Source of the DNA: Incurvaria masculella
Taxonomy: Eukaryota > Arthropoda > Insecta > Lepidoptera > Incurvariidae
DNA: 64,000 nt
Assembly (NCBI GenBank): GCA_946894095.1
Contig: OX335656.1
Location: forward strand, 6,835,001 to 6,899,000
Reading direction: 5' to 3'
The number at the start of each line of letters is the position of its first letter. Positions within the stretch are counted from its first letter, which is position 1. A model generated the notes under the pieces. That model had not been told where the DNA came from, searched no databases, and saw only the letters and a program-made list of their open reading frames with translations. Below, one piece after another: positions 44,137-56,540 of the stretch. Both the position numbers and the translations under genes were made by a program.

Positions 44137-47100
44137 TTAAATACATAAATTATCAAGTTTTCACTCAGTGCAGATATTTATAAATAAAAGCTCTTGCTGC
44201 GCTTTGGAGACTCCGGGCGCGCAGTCACCAAAACCACAAAAAGAGGCAAAGTTTTAAATGAAAGATCTTGTGATTCCAGAGCAGAAGCTCGTTTCGTTCG
44301 GCGACTAAGCCAAGATAATGAAAGCGGAAACACAACCAGCCTTTTAGGGTAAGCTGTGACTTTGGCCTTCTTGAAATAAGCATTCTTCCCCTCATTACAC
44401 AGCTTACATGTGTCCTCCACTTCTAAATTAATATTTTTGACATCATTTACATAAAAAAAGCTTATTTTTACTAATAATATGACAAATCTTATGCTATTGC
44501 CACTTTCTTATCTTTCAAGTTGAATTTACGATTTTTTAGAGCAAATATGTACTGCATGATGCAATTGGATTAAGGTTTGGAGAAAAATAAGGTCTTTGGT
44601 GTGTCTCCAAACTAAATTAAATTTGATTGACCTTTACAAAGATTGAAATGATATATTATAGGTTATGTTATTGTAATATTTTCTTTTCCACGACTTCATC
44701 TGATTACATTTAGGAAATTGAAACATTCCTATATAGTTTGAGTAAATATGTTTTAATTCTAATCTGTTTAACTTTGTACGGTCTCTGACAGCTTTGACCA
44801 TAGACCTAGCATGCGCGCGCAGCGCTTCTATGGCTTTGACAGATCTTTTAGGGCAGGTCGCCTAGACGTCACCTATCTTGATAAATAAGTAATTATTTCC
44901 CATTGAATTGAAATTGATTAGCGATTTCGTCATTTAAATCCTCCACTGAAAACGTTTTTCGACCATCAGAACTTGTGTCCTTTTACTGTAATTTAAAATG
45001 TATATCCTTGTGAGAAATTAAAGTACAAATTAACGGAGTCTCATTTCATTTGGTTGGAATACGGCAAGGTAGACATATATAATTCATTACATCGTAGCGG
45101 GGTGGCGCGCGAAGGGAGGCGGCGGCGGCGCGCGGCAGCTAAATGTTGGCAAAAACGTCAGTTTGGGAAAAGTTTTTATCCTTCTAAATGCATTCATCGT
45201 TTTGCTGCCGGAATTCGTGCACTTGAGCGCCGCTAGCGGGAGAAGGGGGTGGGCTGAAGCGGCGTCGGATAAAAAGGGTGGGCTAACGCGATCACTGGAG
45301 TGACGAGCAGACACGACGTCGGAATGTGAAATCTGGCTCGTGAAATATTCACCGGCCGGGGCTCCACACATGGGGAAAGCGCACGGCTATAGTGTCAGTC
45401 AATCAGATTTTGTGTTTCGCTTTAACGGAGACACTTACGGCAGAGATGATAGAGCGCCATACGATATGATCGCAGCGTAATCCTGTATTTCTGGATTTGT
45501 TCACCGCGGTCGTCTGTAGCTATTTCTCATATGACTCTTTAAATTAAGTTACAAACATTCATTGTAGCAATAAGCAGTTATGTATTTAATCTCATAGGGG
45601 GGTGTTGCGTCAAGGTAGCTGGCGCCACAGTCATTCATAGTTATTTCTGCTATAACTACTCAAACATAGGAACTTACAAACTATAACTCTAGTGGCGAGC
45701 GCATTAATAGGTTCTGTATTCAACCTAATCAAACAATTACAAAAATTAGCTTTAAACAATTAAATAATTCTGAGGATATGTGCAAAAAGTTTCCATTAAA
45801 ATCTTAAACTTTTTACACTATGCCCTTATAATTAACTCACAAATGATAGGCTTTTTTACAAAGTGTTGCAGGAGATTAAATACGTAACTGCGTAGTGTGC
45901 TCGCCTGTATACCTATAGTTAGTAACTTCTTATTTTTGCGGAGTTATAGCAGTGACGAACGATTATTCCGGGAGGTCACGACATTTTTGGTCACGATAAG
46001 GTAAATGGCTGAATCTGGGTTCACATGTTAGAGACCAATCTTCTGATGCTAAATATGTCGGTCTGCCTGTGCCAAGTGGTTGCGTTATCTAGATCGGCTA
46101 TCTAAAATAGAAGTTAGTACGTACCTGCTAATGAATATGCTGATGGTCTTGGCATATTGATGCCCAATAATTATACAACAATAACCAGTCGGTTTTTCAA
46201 TTAAATACTTAAATATACCTGAAGTTATATCCATAACCTAAATCGCCTATAACTACGAAATGCAACCAACGATTTCTTCAGTTTTGGTTTTGCTAAGCAA
46301 GTATGTACTGATACTTTCATGCTTCGTTATTTGCAGCCATTTACCTTATCATATATATGTTTTGTCACCATAACTACTTTTTCAGGCGCCTTATCTAGGT
46401 CATATCCGACACATTTAGCTTCAGAGGTTTGGTCTTTATCCTGTGAACCCAGTTTCAGCCATTTACGTTATCGTTACCATTTTTGTCGCCACCTCCTAGT
46501 CTAGACTGTGCGCCATCAACGTGGACGCACACGCCCCCTTAAAATAATCCAAGCCGGAATTTATTAAATCGCCTTAAGCGAGTTCTACGTACCAGACCTC
46601 AAAAAAAATGTGCGATGCGACCATTAGAACATTCTTAGAACATTCTTCTGCTCTACTTCCACTCTGTGAATTCATTTGTGCATTGATTATGTGGTTAACT
46701 TAAGTTTTAACTTTACCAAAATTAACTCGGGGAATGAGTGAAGTTTCGATCGATACGACGGACGCCAACGATAAATTCCCATCCGAAAGTGTAGTGCACG
46801 CTGAAATCATGAATATTTATGAGCGAAAACTCGCCACAAACTACACGTCATTTAATCTACACTCTGGCCTTCAAGTTTCCCTGCAGCTCTCCGCGCCGGG
46901 CGGATCCGCTCGCCGCCACCTGACGACCCGCTCGCCGCCCGCCCTAGCCTCCCCCTCCCCACCTCCCCCGCCCGCCCTGAAGATAGCGCTCGAGCGAATG
47001 AGCCCGGTTGATGAGAACGCGCCACTTCCCGCGCTGCCTAGATGAGATACGCCGCGCGGTTTTGGCGCAATAGCGTTTTCGAATTGGGAACGCGAGCTCT

Positions 47101-48591
47101 TCCCGGGCTTCCTGAAATATTGAAGCTCGACTACAGACTTACAGGAGCGACACACGGGTTTTTCTGGGATTTCCGGTGAAGTAAAATGCCTTATATACTT
47201 GATACTTGATTGTTTAACTGCATACCACTCCAACCCGAAGCTGTAGATTGGTGTAGATGTTAGCCGATACATAAAATAATAAGAAATATCCATTGTATTT
47301 TGTATCAATTTAAAGTTCGCAACATCATCGTTTGGCTTTGAAAAAGAGTTATTTTCTTTTGGATACGAAAAAAAATCTATTCATCTAAATGAGCACATAT
47401 TCATGTTTTTATTTGACGTCACATGATCCAGATAAATATGAGATCAATTTGGTCTTCTGCTCGTTTTCTTCAATGCCCTGACATTTTGAATACACCTGTT
47501 ATGTTACCTATTAACAAATCTGTTTTACATTAAATGCCATAAGACAATATAACACTAAGATATAGTAATATGTAGGTGTGGTGTCCGAGAACTGGTAATG
47601 TTTTTCAAGACTGGCGTGCTACATTCAATAATTATATGCTTTGATATTTAACCTTTTATGTATTTTAACCAGTACCATATTGAATGGGCGAAAGTAGGAG
47701 ATACCTCATATTTAAGAACAATACCTGACAGTTCATTCGTGCAGACGCCACCTTCTCTATGACATTATTTGGATTTTAGAAGCCTGAAAGCTATACAGGT
47801 GTTTAGCAAACATATACATCAAAAGGGCATCCCATAATGTGTCAACATTTACTTTTACAGTCCATATATCTGACTTATTTCACGAGATGTTTGTGAAAAG
47901 TATCTAATTCTTAGTGATGATTTGTTGACTGCAATTACACTACGACTAAACAATTGTACTATCAGACTAAAAATTTATAGCAATTCTGATTTTTTAAGTA
48001 ACTACAACCTTGATATCTTATCAGAAGATTATCTCTTTAAGATGTTTTATAACTAAGACTGTGTGTACAACAAAGAACTGTGGTATCTACATTATATAAC
48101 GTGCAGCAATTCCGACTTTGTCGGTTGTTAGTCCGGTGTCCAAGGCAAACGGCCACATTCCTGCAAGACTTTGCAGCTCCCTCGGCAGCCTTATCACCTA
48201 GCCTGCCCCTCGCTCCCGGCCCCCTCCCTCAGAGCCGTTAGCTTGACGTCTAATGATACCCATTCAAAGGAATAGCCGCATCATCGGCGTGGATCCAGCT
48301 TAACGAACTTTAAAAAAAACTTACTGCAAGCAAACTATTTTCTCGCTGACCCGCTCTTTCTTCCGGAAAGCTGTGTCACAAAATAATAGATCGTGTGATG
48401 AAGGACTTCCCATTCGTTTGGATTTTGTTGCATTCAACCTGCTGTCAACTCAGTTTATTTTTCCGAAATTCAGATTAAATCGTTCTCTCATTTCATCTAA
48501 GTTAAGATGCACAAACATCGTTCAATGAATAACATTTTATACATTTGCTGAGTTGTTAACTATGTGCTTATAACTATTTTAAAAAACATAA
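44137..48591. other. Repeat-poor 4.4-kb stretch with several CpG-rich patches
   Basis: CpG-rich patches at 45090-45400, 46880-47110 and 48120-48260 and a balanced block at 44190-44400. Frames of 103 codons (46734-47045, plus) and 145 codons (46871-47308, minus) overlap on opposite strands in the 46.9-kb patch. Neither has a domain, and GC-rich composition suffices to explain both. No transposable element recognised. Confidence 0.42.
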
Positions 48592-48846
48592 AAAACGGGC
48601 CACATAATGTACCATCGTAAATGTTTGCAAACACAGAAATCACGTTTGTTTTGTATGGGGGCCCTCTTTAATTAATCCTGTTATTTTATTTTACCCATTT
48701 GTTGTTATAGCGGCGAAATAATTAATCTGTGAAATTTCAGCTGCCTACCTCTTACGGTTCATGAGATACAGGCCTGTGAAAGACGGACAGACAGACAACG
48801 GAGGCTAGTAGGGTTCCGTTGGCAACCTTTGGGTATGGAGCCCTAA
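48592..48846 (+). mobile_element. Family B element, 5' end deleted
   Basis: AAAAACGGGCCAC joins straight to ATAATGTACCATCGTAAATG, so the GCGAGTCGGACTCGC palindrome is missing. The rest is collinear (TATAGCGGCGAAATAATTAA, TTTCAGCTGCCTACC, GGACAGACAGACAACGGAGG, GGGTTCCGTTGGCAACC). Confidence 0.8.
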
Positions 48847-50711
48847 AATGTTCATCGATATTTTATAAATTCACTTAAACGAAAATGCAAAATCCAATAT
48901 TATAAACTTTAAAAAAAACTGTTAATATCGGAACTCATTCATTAACAAATAATAATAATTCCCTAAACAAAATCGGCGTGATGGTAAATATGTATTTATT
49001 CATTAATTATTCACTACTAGTTTCGAATTAGTACTATATTTTATTATAACTCCGTGAACTGTCGATAACATTTTCTCTTTAACTACATACAATTCAGGGC
49101 TTCGTTTCCTAATGCGGAAACTATTCTTGTTTTCCTGTTTGATTCAGGGTTCTGTTTCTCAATAATACCCTCCTTCAATCCCCTTTATTAAGGGTGGAAA
49201 AAAACTATCGGAGAACGTTGATAGAGATCGCTAGTTCCGCGGAGAATCTCTCTCTGATGGTGTCGATTCACTGAAAGACTCATTTGATCCGGCGATAGAA
49301 TAGAATGGAAGATCTTTATTTAATTTCTTAACAATATTTTTTATCTGTTCATTTATTAAACCAAATCGTTTAATCACTGAACGTGATTAAACATTTCATA
49401 AATTAAATTTATTGACTATGTTGGCTTAAAATTTAAATAACTTCGAGGTTTTGGCTAGCGTAAATGCAAATGGTTTTTGCCAAATGTAATGTTTCAGTTA
49501 ATTTTCTTCGGAACGCGCAATTGGTTAGATTATCAAGTGAGGAGTGTATTAAATGTGCCATATATGTCACCGCTTGTTGTAAAATATTATATATTAATAA
49601 ACTTTGAATATATCTCAGCAATTATTTTTTTAATATTGTTCATTGGTTGTGTATCACAATGTATGGATACTGTAGTATAGTTCTATGACTACTGGGGTTA
49701 GCACGAAACGGCATGTCAGATATTTAGATTTCGTTACCTTCCCGGCTACATTGAACTGGATCGAAAATACGGCTAATTTTCATAGCCTCTCCGACCATCA
49801 TTCATCCAATGGCGAATGGTACCTACTCCGGCGGGATTAGCCCTTCCACTTTGTTAGTAAGGTAAGAAACGAGAATACACTTATTCGCCTCTTACCATAT
49901 GCACAGGAGTAAACACAGTGGGCCCAACAAGTGAGTCATCAGTAATATCAAGGTGAGTTGTAGTTAAAAACATTAAATGTAATGTCCTGCTTACACATAT
50001 ATTTACACATGTAGTTAAAATAATTTAATTAATATAATTAGTTAGTAGTAGTTATGTTAAGTTATCTAAACTCTAAAGTCTCATAATGGTGCTTAATTTA
50101 AAGTAATTTTATGTTTCTTTCTATTTATATTTTTTCTAATATTATGGTTATCTGTAAGAGATTGCCTTTGACGATAAGCTCCCCTTTGCATCCTATGTAA
50201 TAATAGTTGTAATCAATAAAGAATATTTTCACTTCATATAATCCTAAAATATTTCCAACCTAATCAGATCGTACAAAATATAGTTTGCCACCGCTTAATA
50301 GTACCACTTATTTAGTAGAAATGCCTCAAAGCAACTCGGATGATGCTTGTAGGGTTAATTGTCCACTGTAAATACAAATTTTATCACGATTGATTTAATA
50401 TTGCAGCGAAACATTCTAAAGCCGGGCAGGGTAGGTAGAGGGTAGTTAAAGGTATCTAATAACACAAATTATGCATATGTAAGATATTCACGCCTCTGAC
50501 AGCCTGGGAAGAGCAGCAGCAGTTTCCGATAGTGACATTAACTGAACATTGCACGAATAATAAGCGGTTCACTTTTAAACTACGAGTGAATCTAATTAAA
50601 ATTTTCATGAAAATATGAATAAGAAAATATAAAGTATATGTTTTTTTATAATGTTTAAAATATGCTATAGTTTAGCAACATACAATAAAGTATTTTCTTT
50701 TTTAAAAAAAA
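48847..50711. other. Intergenic
   Basis: AT-rich DNA around the SINE fragment at 49738-49870. Nothing else recognised. Confidence 0.5.
49738..49870 (-). mobile_element. SINE family A, body fragment
   Basis: GGCTACATTGAACTGGATCG, CCGACCATCATTCATCCAAT and GGCGGGATTAGCCCTTCC mark a minus-strand body segment. Head and tail are missing. Confidence 0.65.
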
Positions 50712-51240
50712 TCTTTTCTGTGACTGAACATGGCTGGCTAATACCACACCAACAGTCATAATACCAACCCAACAAACCCAAAACGCACTTCCGAAAGAAA
50801 TAGGTGCCACGCATAGATAAAAAGGAAGGGGATATGCCATCTAGAGCGATTACTATGAGACCCGATGTCTCCAATTTAAAAAAACTACCAACCCAACTTA
50901 AATGTACACGCCACTTACAAACATAGTCGCAAGTCGTGTGTAGGTGGAAACTGTCTTCACGAAAGCATTTTTAGAGCATATTCGCGCTCGGTGGCGATAT
51001 TTAGTCTGTTTGACATATTCCCATACAATTACATGGCCACTTTGACCATATGGCGGGGTCGCGTTATCGACCGCATGCCACTACTTTTTTTCTTTTCTCT
51101 ACAATGGTGCCACGCTAGGATATTCCCTCTATGAGCAGGGCTACATTGAACTGGATGTATAACTCGGATACACTTTCATTTGCCGATTCGATCCAGTGCG
51201 ATGGTACAACCCGGGCGGGCTTAACCTTACTCAGTTAGTA
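50712..51240 (-). mobile_element. SINE family A split by an insertion with 10-bp target duplication
   Basis: The minus-strand tail half (50712-50812: GGCTGGCTAATACCACACC, TTCCGAAAGAAATAGG) and body half (51106-51240: CTACATTGAACTGGATG, AACCCGGGCGGGCTTAACC) belong to one SINE. They are separated by a 293-bp insert (50813-51105). The 10 bases GGTGCCACGC occur exactly at both junctions (50803-50812 and 51106-51115), and intact copies have this motif once at that point. Confidence 0.72.
50813..51105. mobile_element. Unclassified 293-bp insertion inside a SINE
   Basis: Insert bounded by the perfect 10-bp duplication GGTGCCACGC. It contains TTAGTCTGTTTGACATATTC and a T-rich right end (CTACTTTTTTTCTTTTCTCT), which would be a poly-A-like tail if the element reads on the minus strand. 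I see no reading frame or recognised head. A short retroelement is my inference. Confidence 0.5.
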
Positions 51241-52689
51241 AGCTCATTTTAATAAGCAAAAAAAATGTTAAGCCTCTATGAAATCTGGCGTTTATTTCAC
51301 AGAAAGCCTGCAATATTAACACACACCGACTGTAAAGCTATTTCCGACCTGTCACTGGAGATCTTCAATCCTCTTTCCAGCACTCCAATGCATTAGGGTG
51401 AAGGTTGATGAGCTTAACCCCTGGTCGCTGCAAGGACCAGAAGCTAAGTTGATTTGTAATTTGATTTTGAACGAGCCTGATCCCTTGAATCCGCGAGTGA
51501 AAAGGTATTTTTTCACTAGTGCATTCGTGAATCGGATTGAATCAATCTGTGTTACTCTCGGCTTTTGTAATTTTTCTATTCGGACCACTATAAAAAGTAG
51601 ATCGGCATGATTTTTTTCAAGAAATATTTACTAGAAGTTAGTGATTATAAAATACCTTCAAAAAAGTATATACTTACCTATTCTCTTACTCTATTACCTC
51701 AAAAAGGGAATACCAATAAGATTTTAAACTTTTCAAGATATTTAATTAAATGTTTTAAATTAGTTTTCTTAAACTAACCTAACCTTACTAAACCGAGCAA
51801 GATCCAACCTCACCCAACCCTAAACCATTCTAATGCAACCAAACCTTTTAAGCATTTTCCTTGCAAGTTTACCGAAATTAAAACCTTCCCGCGACACATT
51901 AACAAATTGCTATCTGCAAGAAACAAAGGCATATTAAAAAAAAAACAATTTGAAAGTGCGGAATGTCCCGACTTTACGTCGCGGCATTTGCTGGAGCTTT
52001 TCAGAGCTTTTTTCGACTCGTATTTTCTTCGTCCGGGATCGCTTAGCCTCTTCACTAGTTAGCCGTACGGCGGGCGACCTCCCTTTGTGCTCGGCGCGGC
52101 GGCTGAGCACTACGTCGTCTCCGACGGTGTCCTGAAGTAGCGAGGACGCAGGGAGTGTGCTGAACTCTTGGCGGTAGACCTCTGCATACTACTACTTACC
52201 TGCTTGACACAAAACTTAGTCAGTATTGACAGCGCAGGGCAGTTGTGTGTATACACCACCAATCTTTTTTCCATATTGACATACACATTAACATTTCTGT
52301 TTATTATTGGATGCTGGTTTTTATATAAGTCTAAAGTCCTTCTTCCTTGAAAAGATGAAATTTTTATTTTCCTTTATTTGTGTTCATATTTTATTTCAGA
52401 TACAGTTTCATGCCTTATATCAAATATGAAGAAACGTAGAGCAAGATAATGTGTTGTGTTGAGAATTATTAGCATTTGTGCGAAGAAGGTTTGGTTCCTT
52501 GGCCTGAAGACAATGCCATTCTCGTCGACGAACCATCATCGCCTCTGTGTTTTAAGAGTATAGTGTATACCACGAGTAATTCTCTTCGGAGCTTAGTAAC
52601 GCCATCCTTTCGCCCTCTTTGCACTAACGCTTAAAACTTAACAGCCACGTAATTCAGCCCTTCGAAATTCCTTGAACAAAATTGATTCC

Positions 52690-52830
52690 TAGAACCAACC
52701 GAATATGTAAATATTTTCCCAATAAACTGTAGAATACACGAAATTTTTCCCCCAAAGTACAACAGCCAGCCAGGTGCGGCCAACCATATTGGTTGTAGCA
52801 CTTGGCTGCCGATTCGCTTTTTGAAAGCCA
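52690..52830 (+). pseudogene. Possible LINE 3' remnant
   Basis: AATAAACTGTAGAATAC and TTCCCCCAAAGTACAAC resemble the same positions of the LINE remnant at 25355-25410, and GCCAGCCAGGTGCGGCC is in about the right place. The match is weak and patchy. Confidence 0.3.
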
Positions 52831-53201
52831 GCATTTTTTCGCGCCGAACAAAAATAGTTTTCCATCCTGACATTGTCACCCCTCCACGTCGTAATTCTCA
52901 CATGGTTGTGTCAAGAGAGCGGCTAGTGGCACGACATGGTCCTCGTGTGACGCCGCGCGCGCCGGACGCCGGACACCGGATGCCGGACGAGAGTCGAGCA
53001 TTACTGCACATCTCGGGGGATATTAACAATCGCACGTTTTCTCGTTGCATTCTGTTTTTATCCCGGGCGAGAGAGGACGAGGAACGTTTTTGGTGCAAGG
53101 TGATATTGTTACATAGCTTGGGCTCATTCGAAAGAAGTATCTATACACACACAGCTAAACGTTTTTTTATACTTTTTACAGCAACTGCTTTACTCATTTG
53201 A

Positions 53202-53221
53202 GGTTAGGTTAGGTTAGGTTT
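53202..53221 (+). repeat. Short interstitial TTAGG tract
   Basis: About four units of AGGTT in a row, the same insect telomere-type unit as at 12277-12306 but on the opposite strand and without a surrounding fold-back. A degenerate relative is seen near 51773-51785. Confidence 0.75.
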
Positions 53222-53360
53222 CATATACATAAATTATGAAACTTGAACTTTTCGATGTTTTTCTAAAGGTTCTGAAAATTAAATTTATTTACATTAATTT
53301 AGCTTAAGCACCATTCGGTATGACCGCGTATTCCCTAATTTTAATTTGGGCTCTTAATTT

Positions 53361-53735
53361 GTTTTTATGTAACTGGACATTGATGGCTAATACCACATGC
53401 GCAATTTTGCTATTAGCCCAAAACACCGCATTCCCGAAGGAATTAGGTTTGCCATGCCACGACCTTCCCTTAATGAGCACGGCTACATTGAACTAGATGG
53501 AAAACATGGACAATGTTTAATTGCCGTTTCGACCATACTTTCATCCAATGCGATAGCACCAACCCAGGCGGACTAAACTATACCACCTAGCAGTCTACAC
53601 CTACAGTTTTACTTGGATTCCGAACCATGGAACAGCTCGCATTCGTGACGAAATGCACTTATGCAACTCTGAAAGAGATGAAAGCGGTACATGAATGGGG
53701 CGGAGATTCGAACCCAGTCCACTGGAAGAAGACGC
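53361..53735 (-). mobile_element. SINE family A, near full-length, tRNA-type head
   Basis: Minus-strand copy from tail (TTTTTATGTAACTGGACATT) through the complete body (CCCGAAGGAATTAGG, GAGCACGGCTACATTGAAC, CGTTTCGACCAT) to a head with the B box GGTTCGAATCT on the minus strand (around 53708-53720). Frame 53601-53834 on the minus strand overlaps the head and is not a gene. Confidence 0.82.
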
Positions 53736-55194
53736 TGCTGATTTTTTTTTACTGGGCAGAGTTAATGTTTGATGGGCATAAATAAAAAAATACGAATTCT
53801 CATTTAATGCTGAAACGAGGGTTTTCGCGAGCAATCACCTAATTTTGAGGCTTCAAAGCTTTTTACGCTTTGAAGGACTTACTATCTCCTTCTACAAACG
53901 GCTCTATCAAGCCTAAGGCAAGGACATTTCGTACCGAAGGCACTCGGGTAATCCGAGCATTTCCTACCTAGTAATAATTCCCTAATTTCCGGTGAAGAAA
54001 CCTGCAAATTCGCCAATTTCCGCATCTTCCTAGTTTTTTTCCGCACTATTTTGAATCGATGTTCTCATCGGAGTATTATTTTTGTGATATCTTTGTATTT
54101 TAATGTAAATTCAACGGATATGGGTTAACTGTTACACAAATTCCGATGCAAACAATTTGCTTTTGCGTTGTTATTTTGTATGGATTGGGATAAATATGTT
54201 TTTCTTGCTTTCATAACAAACCATATTGGGTACACATACGTTTCTTCTTAGACTGTTTTTATGTGGGAATTAGGGAGAATCTCTTATCATAAGAACTTGC
54301 TTCTCAAAATTAACACCCACCCGATATCCTAAGCTTAAAGTCACGGTAATAAAACTAATAAACCAAAGTAAAATACAAAAATATAATTGTAAAATTTAGA
54401 TTTCCAAATTAAAAAACTGTGTTCACGCGTACACTGTGATGATAAGTCTGACAGTATTTTTACATGAATACCGTGCCAAATACATATTATTTTCGGCACT
54501 AGTTTATTTTGGTCATAAAAACATATTTACGTTTTATATATCTATCTTCTTTCTTCTTCAGGCGACAAATAAGAACGGATATATTTAAATTTTAAATGTT
54601 TGTCTAACCAGAGATATTGCACTCCACCCTCAGATGTTACAAATGTGTTCAATTGTCGTTGTTCTGACAAATTATCTTCCACGTTTATTAAGGCCGATCC
54701 TTCCGTACCATTGATTTTGTTAAACGACATACAAACATACAAACACAACGTCAAAAAATTTCACTTCGAAATATTTCACCCAAATCTGCTACGAAATCAG
54801 CCGATGGTTGTGAAGTACCGAGTACGCTGATGTCATTTCCGTCTTCATTTGTTGGGTGATTTGTGGAAATTTATGTTTATTCCGCATGCATTGTGTATGC
54901 AATCAGCCTCCATTTTTCATTCTGGTCGTGTCGCCGAATTGATTGTTCTCCTTTTCATAAGCCGCATATTAAATTGGTAGATGCCGATGCAGATTTAAAT
55001 TGATTTTATTCGCGACCTCAAATAAATAAGTACAATTTTTACTTAAGTCAACCTAGGACTGAAGCCAAATACGATTTTGGTGACGCAGAAGTATGTTTGA
55101 ATGTTTCAATCTTCGATGTCCGCAACGCAGGTAAACCGTTAAATCAATGTAAGCATAAGCTTACACACTGTGTTAGTACGAGGCTTTGATTACG
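53736..55194. other. Intergenic
   Basis: AT-rich apart from the short repeat at 54543-54615. No gene seen. Confidence 0.5.
54543..54615 (-). repeat. Short repeat (ATCTCTGGTTAG type), copy 3
   Basis: The minus strand gives ATCTCTGGTTAGACAAAC, ATATATCCGTTCTTATTTG and TGAAGAAGAAAGAAGAT. The purine-rich end resembles a LINE tail, so this may be the last 75 bp of a retroelement. Confidence 0.65.
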
Positions 55195-55365
55195 CGAGGA
55201 GGGACTGTAGTAATTGGTAAACGCAATACCCGCGTAACGTATATTTGCTGGTTCAAGTCCACACTATATTCATAAAGTAATCATTTTTACAGCTTTCTTT
55301 CTTTAATTAACACGTCTTTGCTTTACGGTAGATTTTACGTACATATCACACTCGCTCGAATAAAT
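55195..55365 (+). mobile_element. Second SINE family, tRNA-derived head
   Basis: The head reads TAGTAATTGGTAAACGC (A-box region) and then a perfect B box GGTTCAAGTCC (55250-55260). Similar sequence including the body (TTTAATTAACACGTCTTTGC) occurs on the minus strand at 55995-56191. The ATTGGTAgACGC style of D arm resembles leucine or serine tRNAs, but I have not folded it. Body and tail are unrelated to family A. No protein coding. Confidence 0.65.
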
Positions 55366-55780
55366 CCTTGTATTCCTTCTCCTAACCTCTCTATTTTTCC
55401 TTCTTAATGAATACATCTCTGTTTCGCCGAGTTCTCTTCACAGCTATCTGTAACTAACAAATATTTATTTGTGTTGATTTGTCAAAACAACTAGGCCAAA
55501 ATAATGATTTATTTCCAAGCCACAAAAAACACAAAAACAGTAGGGTGTAACGAATATTAGATCACAAACAAAACCTTATTATACTTCTCACAAGCCGTAA
55601 GTTTAGCATCGTAGTATTAGAAGAGTCCTATAAAAGTCACCTCAATCAGCAAACCCACCGTTACATTAAATTTTACGTATGTTACATTGATTAAATAAAA
55701 AAATAACTTAAAACTTGGTTTTCTAATAAAAATACTGCATCGTGATATCTGAGTGGCATAGGTGACCTCAAGAATGATTT
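55366..55780. other. Intergenic
   Basis: AT-rich; nothing recognised. Confidence 0.5.
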
Positions 55781-56260
55781 CCCGATATTCACACGAGTGA
55801 TTGCAACTATAATCTGTACAAAAAGTCTAATATGAATAAATATGTATCTTCCCGATAAGTCATTACAGTAAGTAGTTAATCACCAACCAGTGAGCATAGC
55901 TGACAAATGTTAGTGATACAGTTCGTGCTACCCTATATTCACTTCAGTTATTGCAATTATATTCTGTACGAAAAGTCTAAAAATTAATACATATGGAATG
56001 TGACATGTATGTATGTATAATCGACCGTGAAGCAAGGACACATTAATTGAAGAAATAGCCCAGTAAAAAGAACTACTTTACGAATATACTGCAAGGCTGG
56101 ACCCGAAACAGCAAAACATACCATTCGCGGGTATTGCGTCTACCAATTTCACCACCGGCTGTATACCCATAATTTGGAATTCTCCTACTCATCCCGATAA
56201 ATCATTACAGTAAGTAGGTCATCGCTGAGCAGTGAGCGTACTCGACAAATCTCAGTGATT
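55781..56260 (+). repeat. Two-unit tandem duplication, second unit interrupted
   Basis: Unit 1 (55781-55918) and unit 2 (55931-55994 plus 56192-56260) share, in order, TATTCAC..GTTATTGCAA-like sequence, ATTCTGTACGAAAAGTCTAA, CCCGATAAATCATTACAGTA and a CAGTGAGC..GACAAAT..AGTGAT segment. A tRNA-like SINE separates the halves of unit 2. Confidence 0.75.
55995..56191 (-). mobile_element. Second SINE family, copy inserted in a tandem duplication
   Basis: On the minus strand: GAAATTGGTAGACGCAATAC and GTTTCGGGTCC (B-box-like), then a body matching 55260-55365 (ATATTCGTAAAGTA, TTCAATTAATGTGTCCTTGC). It interrupts the second unit of the tandem repeat 55781-56260, so it inserted after that duplication arose. 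Confidence 0.65.
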
Positions 56261-56540
56261 CTCCTCATGCACTGAGCACACGCGCAATGGTTGCCGGCGC
56301 ACTACGCCTGGCCGGTCGGAGTGTTCCGGGGTGGGTCTGGTAAGGAAGCGTGTTGCGCGGGAAGGGGGGCGGCGGGCGGGGGGCAAGCAATTACAAGGCG
56401 ACTAATTAACGAGGACCTGACGACGGGACTGACTCCCGCGAGGCGCCATCTAGCTGAACTATATGCATGTATAATGCACGCGCACGGATAACGTAAGAGG
56501 CGCATAGAGGATTGAGAAACAATATTACTGTGTCCACTTA
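56261..56540. other. GC-rich unique patch
   Basis: GGAAGGGGGGCGGCGGGCGG lies in overlapping frames on both strands (66 and 90 codons) without motifs. Confidence 0.4.

Larger units (their letters stand above)
51241..53360. other. Intergenic
   Basis: 51352-51610 carries open frames on both strands (78 and 70 codons) without motifs. GC-richer blocks lie at 51960-52160 and 52900-53100. The weak LINE scrap at 52690-52830 and the TTAGG tract are listed separately. Confidence 0.42.

Noticed and set aside
44178..44420. 80-codon minus-strand frame
   Set aside because: No motif and no supporting context; balanced composition makes an 80-codon frame unremarkable in 64 kb.
46871..47308. 145-codon minus-strand frame and 103-codon plus-strand frame
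   Set aside because: Both cross a GC-rich patch where stops are rare by composition; low-complexity Gly/Glu and Pro runs and no recognisable motif.
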